From Oegoconia quadripuncta (taxonomy: Eukaryota > Arthropoda > Insecta > Lepidoptera > Autostichidae): a stretch of DNA of 64,000 nt. Of this stretch, positions 55,400 to 64,000 are shown piece after piece. How positions within the stretch are numbered: the stretch's first letter is position 1; every line of letters starts with the position of its first letter. The DNA is taken from NCBI GenBank assembly GCA_949316235.1, contig OX438757.1, forward strand, positions 12,952,657 through 13,016,656, in the 5' to 3' direction. A model generated the notes under the pieces. It was given only the letters and a program-made list of their open reading frames with translations. It was not told where the DNA came from and searched no databases. A program made the translations under genes and the position numbers.

Positions 55400-57519
55400 C
55401 AGGGCGTCCCAAAGTTATGGGACATGAAGGGGAAGTACCTTAAATATCGTAGATAGTGAATTTTGCTCAAAGAAGACTTTATGTTATTTTTAAAAGTTAG
55501 TAATTCTGCATTCATAGATTTTCTAAAAATTATTTGCTTCGGCTGGGAATCGAACCGACTCAAATGTGAAAAAAAAAACACCCTACTTTTATGATGCCAA
55601 TCGAAAGAATAGCTAAAAAATAATAACTCTGCCTAAGTAACATAGTATTTTAAAAGAAAGGAACAACGTGAAATTAATCATTTTAATCAAATAAAAAACA
55701 TACATGAAACTGCCGTAGTCAATTAAGTAGGTATTTTTTTGTAAATTAATTAATTAAATGCTCAAAATGTGATCCCTCTTGTCTTACGCAAATCGCCAAT
55801 CTTTTAATGAGCCCGCTGCCTGTTGATTTTCTAATCATTTTATGGTGAACACTCGATGTGATATGGCACAATTCTGTTTGCAACTCGCCTACGTTCTCGT
55901 ATCGCTTTTTGTATAGCATATCTTTCACGTATCCCCAAAAGAAGAAATCTAATGGTGTGAGGTCCGGGGATCTGGCCGGCCATCTAATCGGTCCATTTGT
56001 ACCAATCCATGTAGGAAAACATTCATTTAGAAAATCTGCTGCTCTCCGACTATTATGAGCCGGAGCTCCATCTTGTTGGAAAATTAAGTTTTCTTGCTCC
56101 GCCGCGGAATGGTTTCTTATCTTATCCCTTAAAATTTGAAGTATTCCTAAATACTTTTCTGTGTTCAAGGTTCCTTGGTAAAAATGGATTAAGAAAACCC
56201 GGTTTTTTAAAAGTCCGCACCAACAGTTGAGTGAAAAACGCACTTGGTTATTAGTTTCAGTCACTCGTAGGGGATTTTCTTTAGACCAAATACGATTATT
56301 GTTGCGGTTATACATACCGTTATTGCTAAAGTTAGATTCGTCTGTCCAAATAATATTATCCAAAAAATTTGGATCTTCGAGCAATCGTGCCTGGATATCA
56401 AGACAGAAATTTTTTCTCCTTTCTGTATCGCCCGGAAGTAATTTTTGAACCAATCGTCCTTCAACATAACTCTTAAAACCGTGTTTTTTTAATACACGGT
56501 GTATTTTACTTTTTGAAACTCCAATTTCATGTTCTCCTTCTCTCACCGATGCTTTCGGAAAAGCCGAAAAGTAAATTAAAATACCAAGTTCTTCGTCGTT
56601 GATCGTATGGTTTTCTTGCTGTGGTTCTCTTGGGCGTTTATCGAAACGTCCCAGAGTTTTCAAATTGTTCACAAGCCTTTTCAAAACTTTACGAGACGGT
56701 ATTTGTCTATCAGGATATTTTACGCCATACCACCGCAAACTTCTAGAGATATCTTTATCGTTCAAAAAATATGCTTCCATTAGATCAAAACTTACTTGAT
56801 ATGCCATGTTCGCAATAAATTAACACAATAACACTTGTGTAAGTGAATTGAGACTAAACAGATCAATATCCGAAAAACAAACGCTCGCACATACTGTTCC
56901 ATTTTCAAATTTAAGAACAACATTTAAAAATATCACTTCTTTTTAAAATATCTTAAAAAGTATGCATTCAAACAAACGCTGTCATAAACTGTTCCATTTT
57001 CAAATTATAAATTATTTATTTTTGTTTTTAATTTGCCTTCTGTCTAGCTTACAGAGGACGTATTGAAATACAAGTTTTATCATTTCATCTACACGTGCAC
57101 TTATAATAAGGAAAACTATGTTAGTACCTATTTTATGAAGTGGGTACTTATTTACGAATAATCAATGCTATCTTTGGAATGATAATATCGCTACTTTTCG
57201 AACGTCGTCGGCAATAAATAACTTTCTTGAAATTTGACTCAATCATTTTATGTTGTTCCTTTCTTTTAAAATACTATGTTACTTAGGCAGAGTTATTATT
57301 TTTTAGCTATTCTTTCGATTGGCATCATAAAAGTAGGGTGTTTTTTTTTTCACATTTAAGTCGGTTCGATTCCCAGCCGAAGCAAGTAATTTTTAGAAAA
57401 TCTATGAATGCAGAATTACTAACTTTTAAAAATAACATAAAGTCTTCTTTGAGCAAAATTCACTATCTACAATATTTAAGGTACTTCCCCTTCATGTCCC
57501 ATAACTTTGGGACGCCCTG
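55400..57519 (-). mobile_element. Tc1/mariner-superfamily transposon with long terminal repeats
   Basis: This 2120-bp element is bounded by TA duplications (55398-55399 and 57520-57521). Termini begin CAGGGCGTCCCAAAGTTATG in inverted arrangement. The terminal inverted repeats extend about 270 bp (55400 to about 55671, and about 57253 to 57519) and are nearly identical. One transposase frame lies between them. Each arm contains GGTTCGATTCCCAGCC, which includes a perfect Pol III box B. It lies in Cert intron 2, in the orientation of the gene. The intact arms and frame suggest recent insertion. Confidence 0.95.
55746..56807 (-). CDS. Tc1/mariner-superfamily transposase (DUF4817-type)
   Basis: This is an open frame of 353 codons starting MAYQVSFDLMEAYFLNDKDI. 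Residues about 1-50 match the DUF4817 helix-turn-helix (the RWYGVKYPDRQIPSRKVLKR region), followed by a second DNA-binding part (SVREGEHEIGVSKSKIHRVL). Catalytic blocks are IWTDESNFSNNG, FQQDGAPAHNSRRAADF and WPARSPDLTPLDFFFWGYVK. The second and third Asp (in QQDG and TPLD) have 40 residues between them by my count, longer than Tc1 (34, ending in Glu) or mariner (34). It should excise and insert its own element at TA. No disabling mutation is visible. The exact family is not known to me. Confidence 0.92.
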   Translation of the reverse strand: MAYQVSFDLMEAYFLNDKDISRSLRWYGVKYPDRQIPSRKVLKRLVNNLKTLGRFDKRPREPQQENHTINDEELGILIYFSAFPKASVREGEHEIGVSKSKIHRVLKKHGFKSYVEGRLVQKLLPGDTERRKNFCLDIQARLLEDPNFLDNIIWTDESNFSNNGMYNRNNNRIWSKENPLRVTETNNQVRFSLNCWCGLLKNRVFLIHFYQGTLNTEKYLGILQILRDKIRNHSAAEQENLIFQQDGAPAHNSRRAADFLNECFPTWIGTNGPIRWPARSPDLTPLDFFFWGYVKDMLYKKRYENVGELQTELCHITSSVHHKMIRKSTGSGLIKRLAICVRQEGSHFEHLIN

Positions 57520-57539
57520 TATATAGGTATAAGTTGTGG

Positions 57540-59670
57540 TTTGCTCTATGGAATCAGTTTATCGTCCCCAAGGGAATTACTTGTAACTGGATAAGACAAA
57601 TGGTCTAAAACTAAATACAAGAGAGCAAAAACTCACTTGAATAATAATAATCATGTTTAGTGTTAGAAATTATAACAATAAATAATTTCATTTCATCTCT
57701 ACCCAAACTGATCAATATTCAACCAGACATTTTAGAACCTATTCTGGACAAACATGTCAATCATATGACAACCTAAAATTACTCATACAGGTCAAAACAC
57801 ACCATGTTTAATTTATTTACATGATTTTGACAAATTGTTGACGCGGGCATAATTCTTATCATGAAAGGCTGATAATCAAGTAATCTACGACCATGTGTAA
57901 CTGATAACATGCATTATATAGCTCAACCATACAACAGATATTTTCATTATGACTCATACACAAGTGTATAATATTAATCAAATGTCTCTCTCTTCACTTG
58001 AGTGTGTAAAAATGATAGTAAAAATTTGAGTGAGCAATATAATAATAAATATTTTGGCCATTTACTGCAATTATCTAGTCTCAAACAAGGCAAAACTTGC
58101 ACTATGGATGCAGAATTTGGAGAAATACGTTTTTTTTATATACCATATCTCATTATAGGTATATCAAAAGTTGAATATTGCGCTTGCTAATTGTTACTAA
58201 CTTGGTCATAATTAAGAAGTGAATTTTTCCGTATATTAATATAGAATATAATTTATTTAATCAATAGTTAGTCGGTTTGTTCATTTTCAACAAATAAATT
58301 GATCGCATCAGCAACAATTTTCAAAATTTCAGAGTTATTACTTTATAAATTTATGATCATAATAACAATATTATGATCATAAATTTATAAAGTAATAACT
58401 CATTTTATTAAACAAAATGATTTTTGGGATCTAATATAAATATCATGATATATCTTATATACTATAAATTTCAGCGTATTTATTTTCAAGTCCTTTCGTT
58501 TGTACACTTTATGAATGGGCCACTTTATATCATGATGGATGTAGGTATATATTTACATTTAAACATCCATGACCATCCATCTATCCATTGTGAATAAATT
58601 TTCATATACACATACACTTACCCCTTACATTCCACTTAGTACAATCCAATTCGAACATACCATAGAGTCACACAACAATCAAAACATAGATTAGTATTTT
58701 CACTACAATAATAATAGGTAATAGCAGATAGATATTCAGCTTAGTTAGATATATCACAATCATCAATGAAGCTATTCATTAAATTGAATCATGGACTAAT
58801 TTGCGACTTTGCTTATAACTAGGTACTAATTTCAAAGTGCAAAGTAGTGACTCAATAAAAAAAGTTTCATCAATGTAAACAACTCAATTCACAACTTGTT
58901 TTGGAATTCAAGTTGTAATAACATCTGAAACATTTGTAATACTTAGGTTGTAATTATGGTACAACTGTGAATGTTTGATAACTAATCATAATTCAACCAT
59001 TCACACACAATGTGATGTCTGAACTCCAAGTAAAGCTTGTTGCATTAAAAATGACACATATAACACTATGTGTATACAAACAAACTTAACTGTTATTCTG
59101 TATGGCATCACAATATGCATTGTAGAGCAAAAGTTATTTTTGGAACCAATTGAATTCAGCTATGTTTTTCAACACTGGGATTCAACATAATAGTTAACTG
59201 CTTTTTGCAATGTCATTATAAAATATATCATTTATGACACTTGGAATTTGCCCCCAGAGTTGCAAATGTTTTTATACCTTCTAAACATTCAGACAAATGG
59301 TGATTATGGGTTGAAATATGATATTATGAGAGATCACATTTAAGGTCCAGCTCAGTAAAAAATAGTCCCTTTTTAACACATTGAGTGCAGATTTACAGAA
59401 TAACTCTTAGTAAATTTACAATGGTATGGCGAAATGACACTTCGGCCTATGTTAATAAACCGTTTTCAAGATAGAAATGACCTTAAGTTGATGCTTGTGA
59501 ATCTGTTGCATATTACAACAGTATCAAAAAAATTGTATTGAGACCGAGATGCAATCTCTCTCTCAAGATCAATTTATGATGGCAATGGATATTTATTCTG
59601 AAGTCTTCCATATGATTTATGTTGTGAGTAACACTAGATTGCCTAATAAAATAATAGTAAGCAATATGAA
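57540..59670 (-). other. Cert intron 2, upstream part
   Basis: About 2.1 kb of AT-rich sequence without recognised coding features. It contains the perfect inverted repeat at 58332-58401. The rest looks like ordinary intron. Confidence 0.6.
58332..58401. repeat. perfect 32-bp inverted repeat, 6-bp loop
   Basis: The arms 58332-58363 and 58370-58401 are exact complements (arm begins gagttattactttataaatt). The loop is aacaat. There is no terminal motif or clear duplication, so this may be a small foldback or a local inversion duplication. Confidence 0.93.
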
Positions 59671-59677
59671 TACAAAC

Positions 59678-59794
59678 TTTAAATGATTCCAAAACATCAA
59701 TCCACTGCTGCTTCTCTTCAGGATTTGAGGCCCTCAGATACCATACACAGTCATTGACAGATACATCAAATCGGCAGTCATCAAATTCATGGGG
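59678..59794 (-). CDS. Cert: Cert exon 2 (second half of PH domain)
   Basis: This exon begins after ATTTCAG at phase 0 and ends TCATTTAAA followed by a GTTTGT donor (phase 0); 117 nt, 39 codons. It encodes [20 protein letters not shown] then [19 protein letters not shown]. This is the second half of the PH domain (vertebrate [20 protein letters not shown], then RAQDPDHRQQWIDAIEQHK), with the conserved Trp of the C-terminal PH helix (QQWID). Confidence 0.97.
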
Positions 59795-60053
59795 CTGAAA
59801 TATATAAATCTCAATAAATGTCTAGGAAACAATAATTACTAGGTACTTGTAAAAATAATGAAATGAGTAACTGGCATCTAAATCTATCTTCCAAATGAAA
59901 CAATTACAACTCAAGGCTGTATAAATAATACGCCAATAAAAAGCAATCGTTTAATTATATTGCTTGTGTTTAACGCGAAAGAAAACTAGATGCTCCAAGG
60001 GCAAATTAATTTTTTTGTCAAATTTTATTGTGGACGTATAAAGATGGACTTAC

Positions 60054-60272
60054 CTTGACTTTGGCTTTCTTCAAACATAAGGCACCGCGGCATCCAAGAT
60101 TACTCTCCAACTCACTTTTGTAGTATGATAATGTAGAATCCTTCAAAACAATAAACCTGTCCTGCCACCCGTGAATGTAATTTGTCCATTTACTCAAGTA
60201 TCCGCGAAGCTCTGGATTTACGCCTTCATCTAAATCCGAGTTATCACTCACAGTTATATTTTCGTCCGTCAT
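60054..60272 (-). CDS. Cert: Cert exon 1: ceramide transfer protein, N-terminus and PH domain
   Basis: Ceramide transfer protein carries ceramide from the ER to the trans-Golgi for sphingomyelin or ceramide phosphoethanolamine synthesis. This first coding exon (ATG at 60272) gives 73 residues and ends GTCAAG before a GTAAGT donor at phase 0. After an acidic start ([19 protein letters not shown]) comes the PH domain: [20 protein letters not shown], then [20 protein letters not shown]. Lys28, Trp29 and Arg39 match the PI4P-binding Lys32, Trp33 and Arg43 of human CERT, and the GCRG Gly is the one mutated in the known CERT-deficient hamster line. The gene runs to 723, about 59.5 kb in 12 coding exons (1665 nt, 554 residues). 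It lies head-to-head with Fcp1 2.8 kb away. Non-coding 5' exons may exist. Confidence 0.97.
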
Positions 60273-60379
60273 ATTTAAAAAGTAATCCCAATATGTTTAT
60301 ACATTGATGAAATTATAAAACTACATAAAAATTCACTACAATAATAAATCAACCAAGGAAGACAGGCACGCACACGCAC

Positions 60380-60560
60380 AATTTTTTTTTTTTTGGTTTC
60401 ATTCTCTCCGTTAGGAGAAGGCAAAGGGATCTAGCCCATAACAGCCATGTCTTATTTATCTTATTTCTTCAGTTTGTAAGTCAGTCTCAGTCAAAACAAG
60501 TAATTCGTCGTATACTTGGCGTATACCATGGACTTATTATTTAAACAGGACTGATAACTA
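60380..60560. repeat. interspersed repeat upstream of Cert
   Basis: The text 'ctctccgttaggagaaggca', 'aagggatctagcccataac', 'agccatgtcttatt' and 'gtataccatggacttattat' then 'ttaaacaggactg' is a common lepidopteran motif. The last part recurs inverted at 61378-61415, on the other side of the THAP fragment. Confidence 0.55.
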
Positions 60561-60990
60561 TCAAAAGAATCATTTAGGAAAATGATCACTATGTCAACGC
60601 AATAAGGTATTAAATTGGATGCACCATACACAAAGGCAAATCCGAGCCGAGAGAGATAATAATAACGGAGGCCGTGTGTCTCGTTCTTACATCTTGCCAG
60701 CAAAAAAAATGATTATGATCAACAGTTTTGGCTACTCAAAAATTCCATTGAAACACTTATATTTTTATGTTATTTTAACAATTATAAATAAACAAATAAC
60801 ATTCGCATTAATTTCTTTTCATATATTCTTAAATCAAACAGAAAACATAAATTTTTATTTCGATTTTGTTATTTTTATGGTAACCCTGAAAAGCATGTCA
60901 TGTCATGGCGGCTCGGTGTGATTTTGAATTTTCTTTGCATTAAAAGTTTTTTAAAGTATTTGTTATATTATAACAAGTAAAAGGAGTAAA

Positions 60991-61250
60991 ATGGTGAAAA
61001 AGTGTTGCGTTTATACTTGCCCAAGTGAATCCTATGGTGGTTGCAACATATCTTTCCACAGGTAAGCTAAAAATAATATTTTTGTAAATCAAAGAAGTAG
61101 GATGCCCATGAATTCTTGAAATGAGTCGAAATATGTGAAATATGTGTGATTGATTAGGGTCCTGACTGTTGTACTATTATTGCAGTTTCCCAAAAAATGA
61201 AGAAATGCGAAATAAATGGCTCACGCCGGCTAATGTCAAAACGCCAAAGT
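60991..61250 (+). pseudogene. THAP-domain gene fragment, two exons
   Basis: Exon 1 (60991-61061) reads MVKKCCVYTCPSESYGGCNI then SFH, the last codon split at a GTAAGC donor, phase 2. After a TTGCAG acceptor, exon 2 starts at 61186 with FPKNEEMRNKWLTPANVKTP. This order, C-x-x-x-C followed by SFH, FPK and KWL, is the start of a THAP zinc finger. The second half with the CxxH pair is missing: from about 61250 the sequence turns into repeat, although a frame stays open to 61447. The gene is therefore probably broken, or its remaining exons were not recognised. It may be a host THAP gene or a remnant of a P-like transposon. Confidence 0.65.
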
Positions 61251-61289
61251 TTTTTGACAAATATTTTATTACAACATTTGTCCCAAGTA

Positions 61290-61447
61290 ACAAATATATT
61301 GTGGTCACCCTGTTAGACAGAGACAAACGGCCTCTACGTTACACATCCTGCTCGGCTCGTTTTTCAGCGGCGAGTACTCAGTCCTGTTTAATTAATAAGT
61401 CCATGGCGTATACAGAGTCTAGTCACGGTCAAGTCATTCTTCAGTAA
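61290..61447 (+). repeat. interspersed repeat interrupting the THAP fragment
   Basis: The text 'cgtttttcagcggcgagtac', 'tcagtcctgtttaattaata' and 'agtccatggcgtatac' belongs to a common lepidopteran repeat and pairs, inverted, with 60518-60555. Confidence 0.5.
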
Positions 61448-61680
61448 AGTGGCAGAATGCTTTACAAAAGATTTCGGCGGCTTCTTGTGGGAACCCGAAA
61501 GCTCCGTTACGCACTTTAATTTACACTTCCCTTCACTTGTACACTATCACTAACGTTTGCTGCACAATATTCTGCCATTATTAAGCTTCAAAAGTTAGAA
61601 TGCACAAATTATAAGACTTATAAAGAAAAATGCTACTTCACTCGCCGAGTTCCCGCCAAAAAGCCCGCACACGCACAAAT
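61437..61680. repeat. local repeat pair, copy 1
   Basis: It shares 'cttcagtaa', 'cagaatgctttac', 'cccttcacttgtacac.atcac' and 'ttcccgccaaaaag' with 62395-62640. Block order differs between the two copies, so rearrangement has occurred. No function is apparent. Confidence 0.65.
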
Positions 61681-62394
61681 ATTAGTGGACACAGGGTGTA
61701 TGACCATCTTCAAATTATAAATTATGCCATTCCCCATGTCAAAAATTGCTAAAAGGAAAAAAAATCCAGATAATGCCAATTTTAGATATTGGGTACTATC
61801 TAGAAGTAAGCTTCTTGAGCACTATATACCCTACTGCACTACCATTTATAACTTAGTACTGTTGCAGTATTATGACCTCTTAATTTCATGCAGTTTAAGG
61901 TCCGTATTTCAGTATGTTGCTCAAGCGTAGATCTGCGCTTGGCATAGTTAGAAAGAAATGCTGCTATACAAGGTACATAAAGCTGTCCCTTTTTATCTGT
62001 CTTGAAGCAGAGATCTCCGCTTGAGTATCATTCTAAAATACGTGCCTATGACTGGCATCCACTAATTGGTTTAGATAAGTTTATATTCCGGATTATCTCT
62101 TATCTCACTGAAACTCAGCAGCCTTTGAATGGGAATAAGAGATTATGATTACATTTTTTTTGAGAACTTGTTCTACGCACTACAGTGCGCTTTCATAGTG
62201 ATAGTTGTACGGTGTTCGAGTGTAGCATTATACTAGACAATTTTTTTTGTATTATTATTAAATTCTTTATTTCAAGCACAAAATAATCCAAAAATATTAA
62301 ACAAAAGATAAAGCGTATTGGATTGATTGATTTATATAGACGTTACTTTGGTGTTGCTGTGTGGTGCACTGCACAATCCAGTGCCTACCAAAAA

Positions 62395-62640
62395 TCCGTC
62401 GAATTCCCGCCAAAAAGTCGTTTACATTTCTTATTTTATTCACAACAATCTTGGAAAGCAAAAGGACCTGAGTCTATTCAGCCTAATCTTCTGTAGTTTC
62501 CAGTAATAATCTTCAGTAATGTTACAGAATGCTTTACGGAAGATTTTGCCGGCTACTTGTTAAAACCTAAAAGCTTCGTTTACACTGCCCTTCACTTGTA
62601 CACCATCACTGACTCTTTCCGTACAAATGCAGAATCAAGA
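62395..62640. repeat. local repeat pair, copy 2
   Basis: Matches to 61437-61680 are clear in the middle (cagaatgctttacggaagat, ttcacttgtacaccatcact). It lies about 470 bp upstream of Fcp1 exon 1. Confidence 0.65.
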
Positions 62641-62644
62641 TTGC

Positions 62645-63111
62645 AACTTTGACTGAAGTCCCATTTACGTTTTAGTAGGTATCGTAGGCATTTCATTGCC
62701 TACACTACAGACAAGGCAAAGGATTAAAGTAAACAGCCTGTTTTCGGTAAGAAACGATTTCAAATTATCAAGCGCCATCTATTATGTTTTTTTTGGAATT
62801 ATTATTATTTTATACTTTATAGTCCTTTTAATAAAATATTATTTAGTTTACTTCGTTATTTTTCAGTTCGATTCAGATCAATAACTAGAACTAGAATTCT
62901 AAACTAAAGCGAGCTATACGAAAACACGAGGCTCCAGCGTTTGACATTTTGTTTGACGTGATGACTGTCTTCCGCAAAGCGTGTTTTCAGTCATTATCGA
63001 TTTTTTACAATAATGCACGCTATTGGTTGATATTAAATAACCGCCAAAACTATTTACTTTTGACCAATGAGACGTCGGCATTTCACAAATAACGCGCAAT
63101 TTCCGTTCAAG
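62645..63111 (+). promoter_or_regulatory. 5' flank and likely promoter of Fcp1
   Basis: No coding sequence is seen. The last 200 bp hold ttgaccaatgagacgtcggc, with a CCAAT-type box and a CRE-like gacgtc, 30-50 bp from the start codon. An inverted CCAAT (ctattggttg) is at about 63018-63027. The transcription start is not determined. Confidence 0.4.
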
Positions 63112-63329
63112 ATGGCTGACAAAACTGTGCCTATTTCTGTTCTTTCCGAAAAACCTGTAAAACTTGTAAAATGGAAAGTAAAGCAAGGTGCTTTTGTGTC
63201 ACATGGCCAAATATTATTTTTATACAGTGACTCGTCAGGTCAAACTGGTGAATTAAAGAAATATAAAGCCATTCGCGCTGGTACAATTTCGTTCATCAAG
63301 GTGAAGGAAGGAGACGTCGTAGAACCTGG
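63112..63329 (+). CDS. Fcp1: Fcp1 exon 1: RNA polymerase II CTD phosphatase, N-terminus
   Basis: Fcp1 (human CTDP1) removes phosphate from the C-terminal domain of the largest RNA polymerase II subunit, recycling the enzyme after transcription. The ATG at 63112 (GTTCAAGATGG context) opens MADKTVPISVLSEKPVKLVK, then WKVKQGAFVSHGQILFLYSD. The exon ends CCTGG before a GTGAGT donor at phase 2. This N-terminal region is the biotinyl/lipoyl-like fold of FCP1, with FIKVKEGDVVEPG as the last strand. An in-frame ATG 45 bp upstream (MRRRHFT) is possible but less like the family. The catalytic DLDQT domain lies beyond the window. Confidence 0.93.
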
Positions 63330-63860
63330 GTGAGTGACGTCACGCTTTATTTACGTAAAATTATTTTAGTTTTATTTCTTGCTAAATATATTTCGGTAGA
63401 TATGTAAAAAATATGTGTAATTGCATTATTAATACTGCAATTTATTGATGGCCATAGTGATTTGTTCGCATGGTCTTGTTTGCAAGCTCGTGAAACGCGG
63501 CAAAGTACAAACAAAATTGTGTCATGCATGTGCATGCAAGTATGTTAAACATTTCCTGTAATAATGGTTTAAACAACTGCAAGGTATAAAGAAGGAGGTT
63601 CGTAATAGACTGCACGAGTGTTCTAACGCCGTTACATATACTACTTTTTCTATGATCATACAATAATTTGTAATATACCATGAAACTGCGCGTACGGGTC
63701 TATTTCCGTACCTAACTATTTACTCCGTCTTTTAGTTAAGTTACTCTTGTACGAAAAGTTAATAACTATGAAACTTAAACCAGGTTGAGAATTAGGAAAA
63801 TGAAAAAAGAATTAATGAACGAAAATTTTTCCTATAATTAATAAAATTTTATGTTTGCAG

Positions 63861-64000
63861 TGAACCTGTGGCAGAAATTGAAGAATGTCGTCACCCCACA
63901 GTGATGAAGGAAATGTGCGCAGAATGTGGTGCAGACCTCCGCACAGATGAGCACCCAAAGCGAGATATGGCCATTGTGCCTATGGTACACTCTGTACCTG
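63861..64000 (+). CDS. Fcp1: Fcp1 exon 2 (cut by window end)
   Basis: After a TGTTTGCAG acceptor the frame continues from exon 1 through a split Gly codon: EPVAEIEECRHPTVMKEMCA, ECGADLRTDEHPKRDMAIVP and MVHSVP. Human CTDP1 has CSHPVVMKGLCAECGQDL and VSMVHSVPELMVS at this place, so identity is clear. The exon runs past position 64000, and the phosphatase domain is expected soon after. Confidence 0.95.

Noticed and set aside
55390..55581. 63-codon frame in the left arm and its twin at 57338-57526
   Set aside because: Both are the same inverted-repeat DNA read from each end; no protein character.
1..64000. CRISPR arrays, operons, bacterial genes or viral insertions
   Set aside because: No regularly spaced repeats, ribosome binding sites or viral motifs were seen; all coding evidence is insect host or transposon.

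Overview
The window looks like nuclear DNA of a moth or butterfly (Lepidoptera). It is AT-rich, with small exons in very long introns. The introns are packed with repeats of lepidopteran type: tRNA-headed SINEs, CR1/Jockey-like LINE pieces, mariner and Tc1-like transposons, foldback MITEs, and short repeats of the kind often called Helitron- or Lep1-like. Nothing prokaryotic, viral or organellar was seen. The species cannot be named from this sequence.

Nearly the whole window is one host gene on the minus strand. This is the ceramide transfer protein gene (Cert; human CERT1/COL4A3BP), from the start codon at 60272 to the stop at 723. I assembled 12 coding exons by matching translated segments to the known CERT domain order. 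Every junction has GT/AG borders and compatible phase, giving 1665 nt and 554 residues: a PI4P-binding PH domain (exons 1-2), a serine-rich motif with a protein kinase D-type site (exon 3), a coiled middle region (exons 4-6), a FFAT-like motif for ER VAP binding (exon 7) and a START lipid-transfer domain (exons 8-12). Two exons (5 and 10) have a decayed partial copy lying just downstream. A GC-rich spot at 34.0-34.2 kb may be an alternative promoter and first exon that would make a START-only isoform.

Head-to-head with Cert on the plus strand is the start of the RNA polymerase II CTD phosphatase gene (Fcp1/CTDP1): exon 1 at 63112-63329 and part of exon 2 from 63861 to the window end. Between the two genes lies a broken THAP zinc-finger gene fragment (60991 to about 61250).

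The introns hold several near-complete transposons: a two-ORF LINE with PHD-finger ORF1 and endonuclease/reverse transcriptase ORF2 (about 49.2-54.45 kb); a mariner with an open 357-codon transposase (43.13-44.45 kb); and a 2.12-kb Tc1/mariner-superfamily element with terminal inverted repeats of about 270 bp and an open 353-codon transposase (55.40-57.52 kb). The most unusual is a P-element-like transposon relic at 45728-47673. It has 28-bp terminal repeats, an 8-bp target duplication and a THAP-domain first exon 184 bp inside its left end. It sits in an older repeat and carries two foldback elements of its own.

The remaining sequence is mostly AT-rich, unassigned intron with fragments of repeat families. 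Those visible by eye are listed, and long stretches where nothing could be assigned are stated as such.
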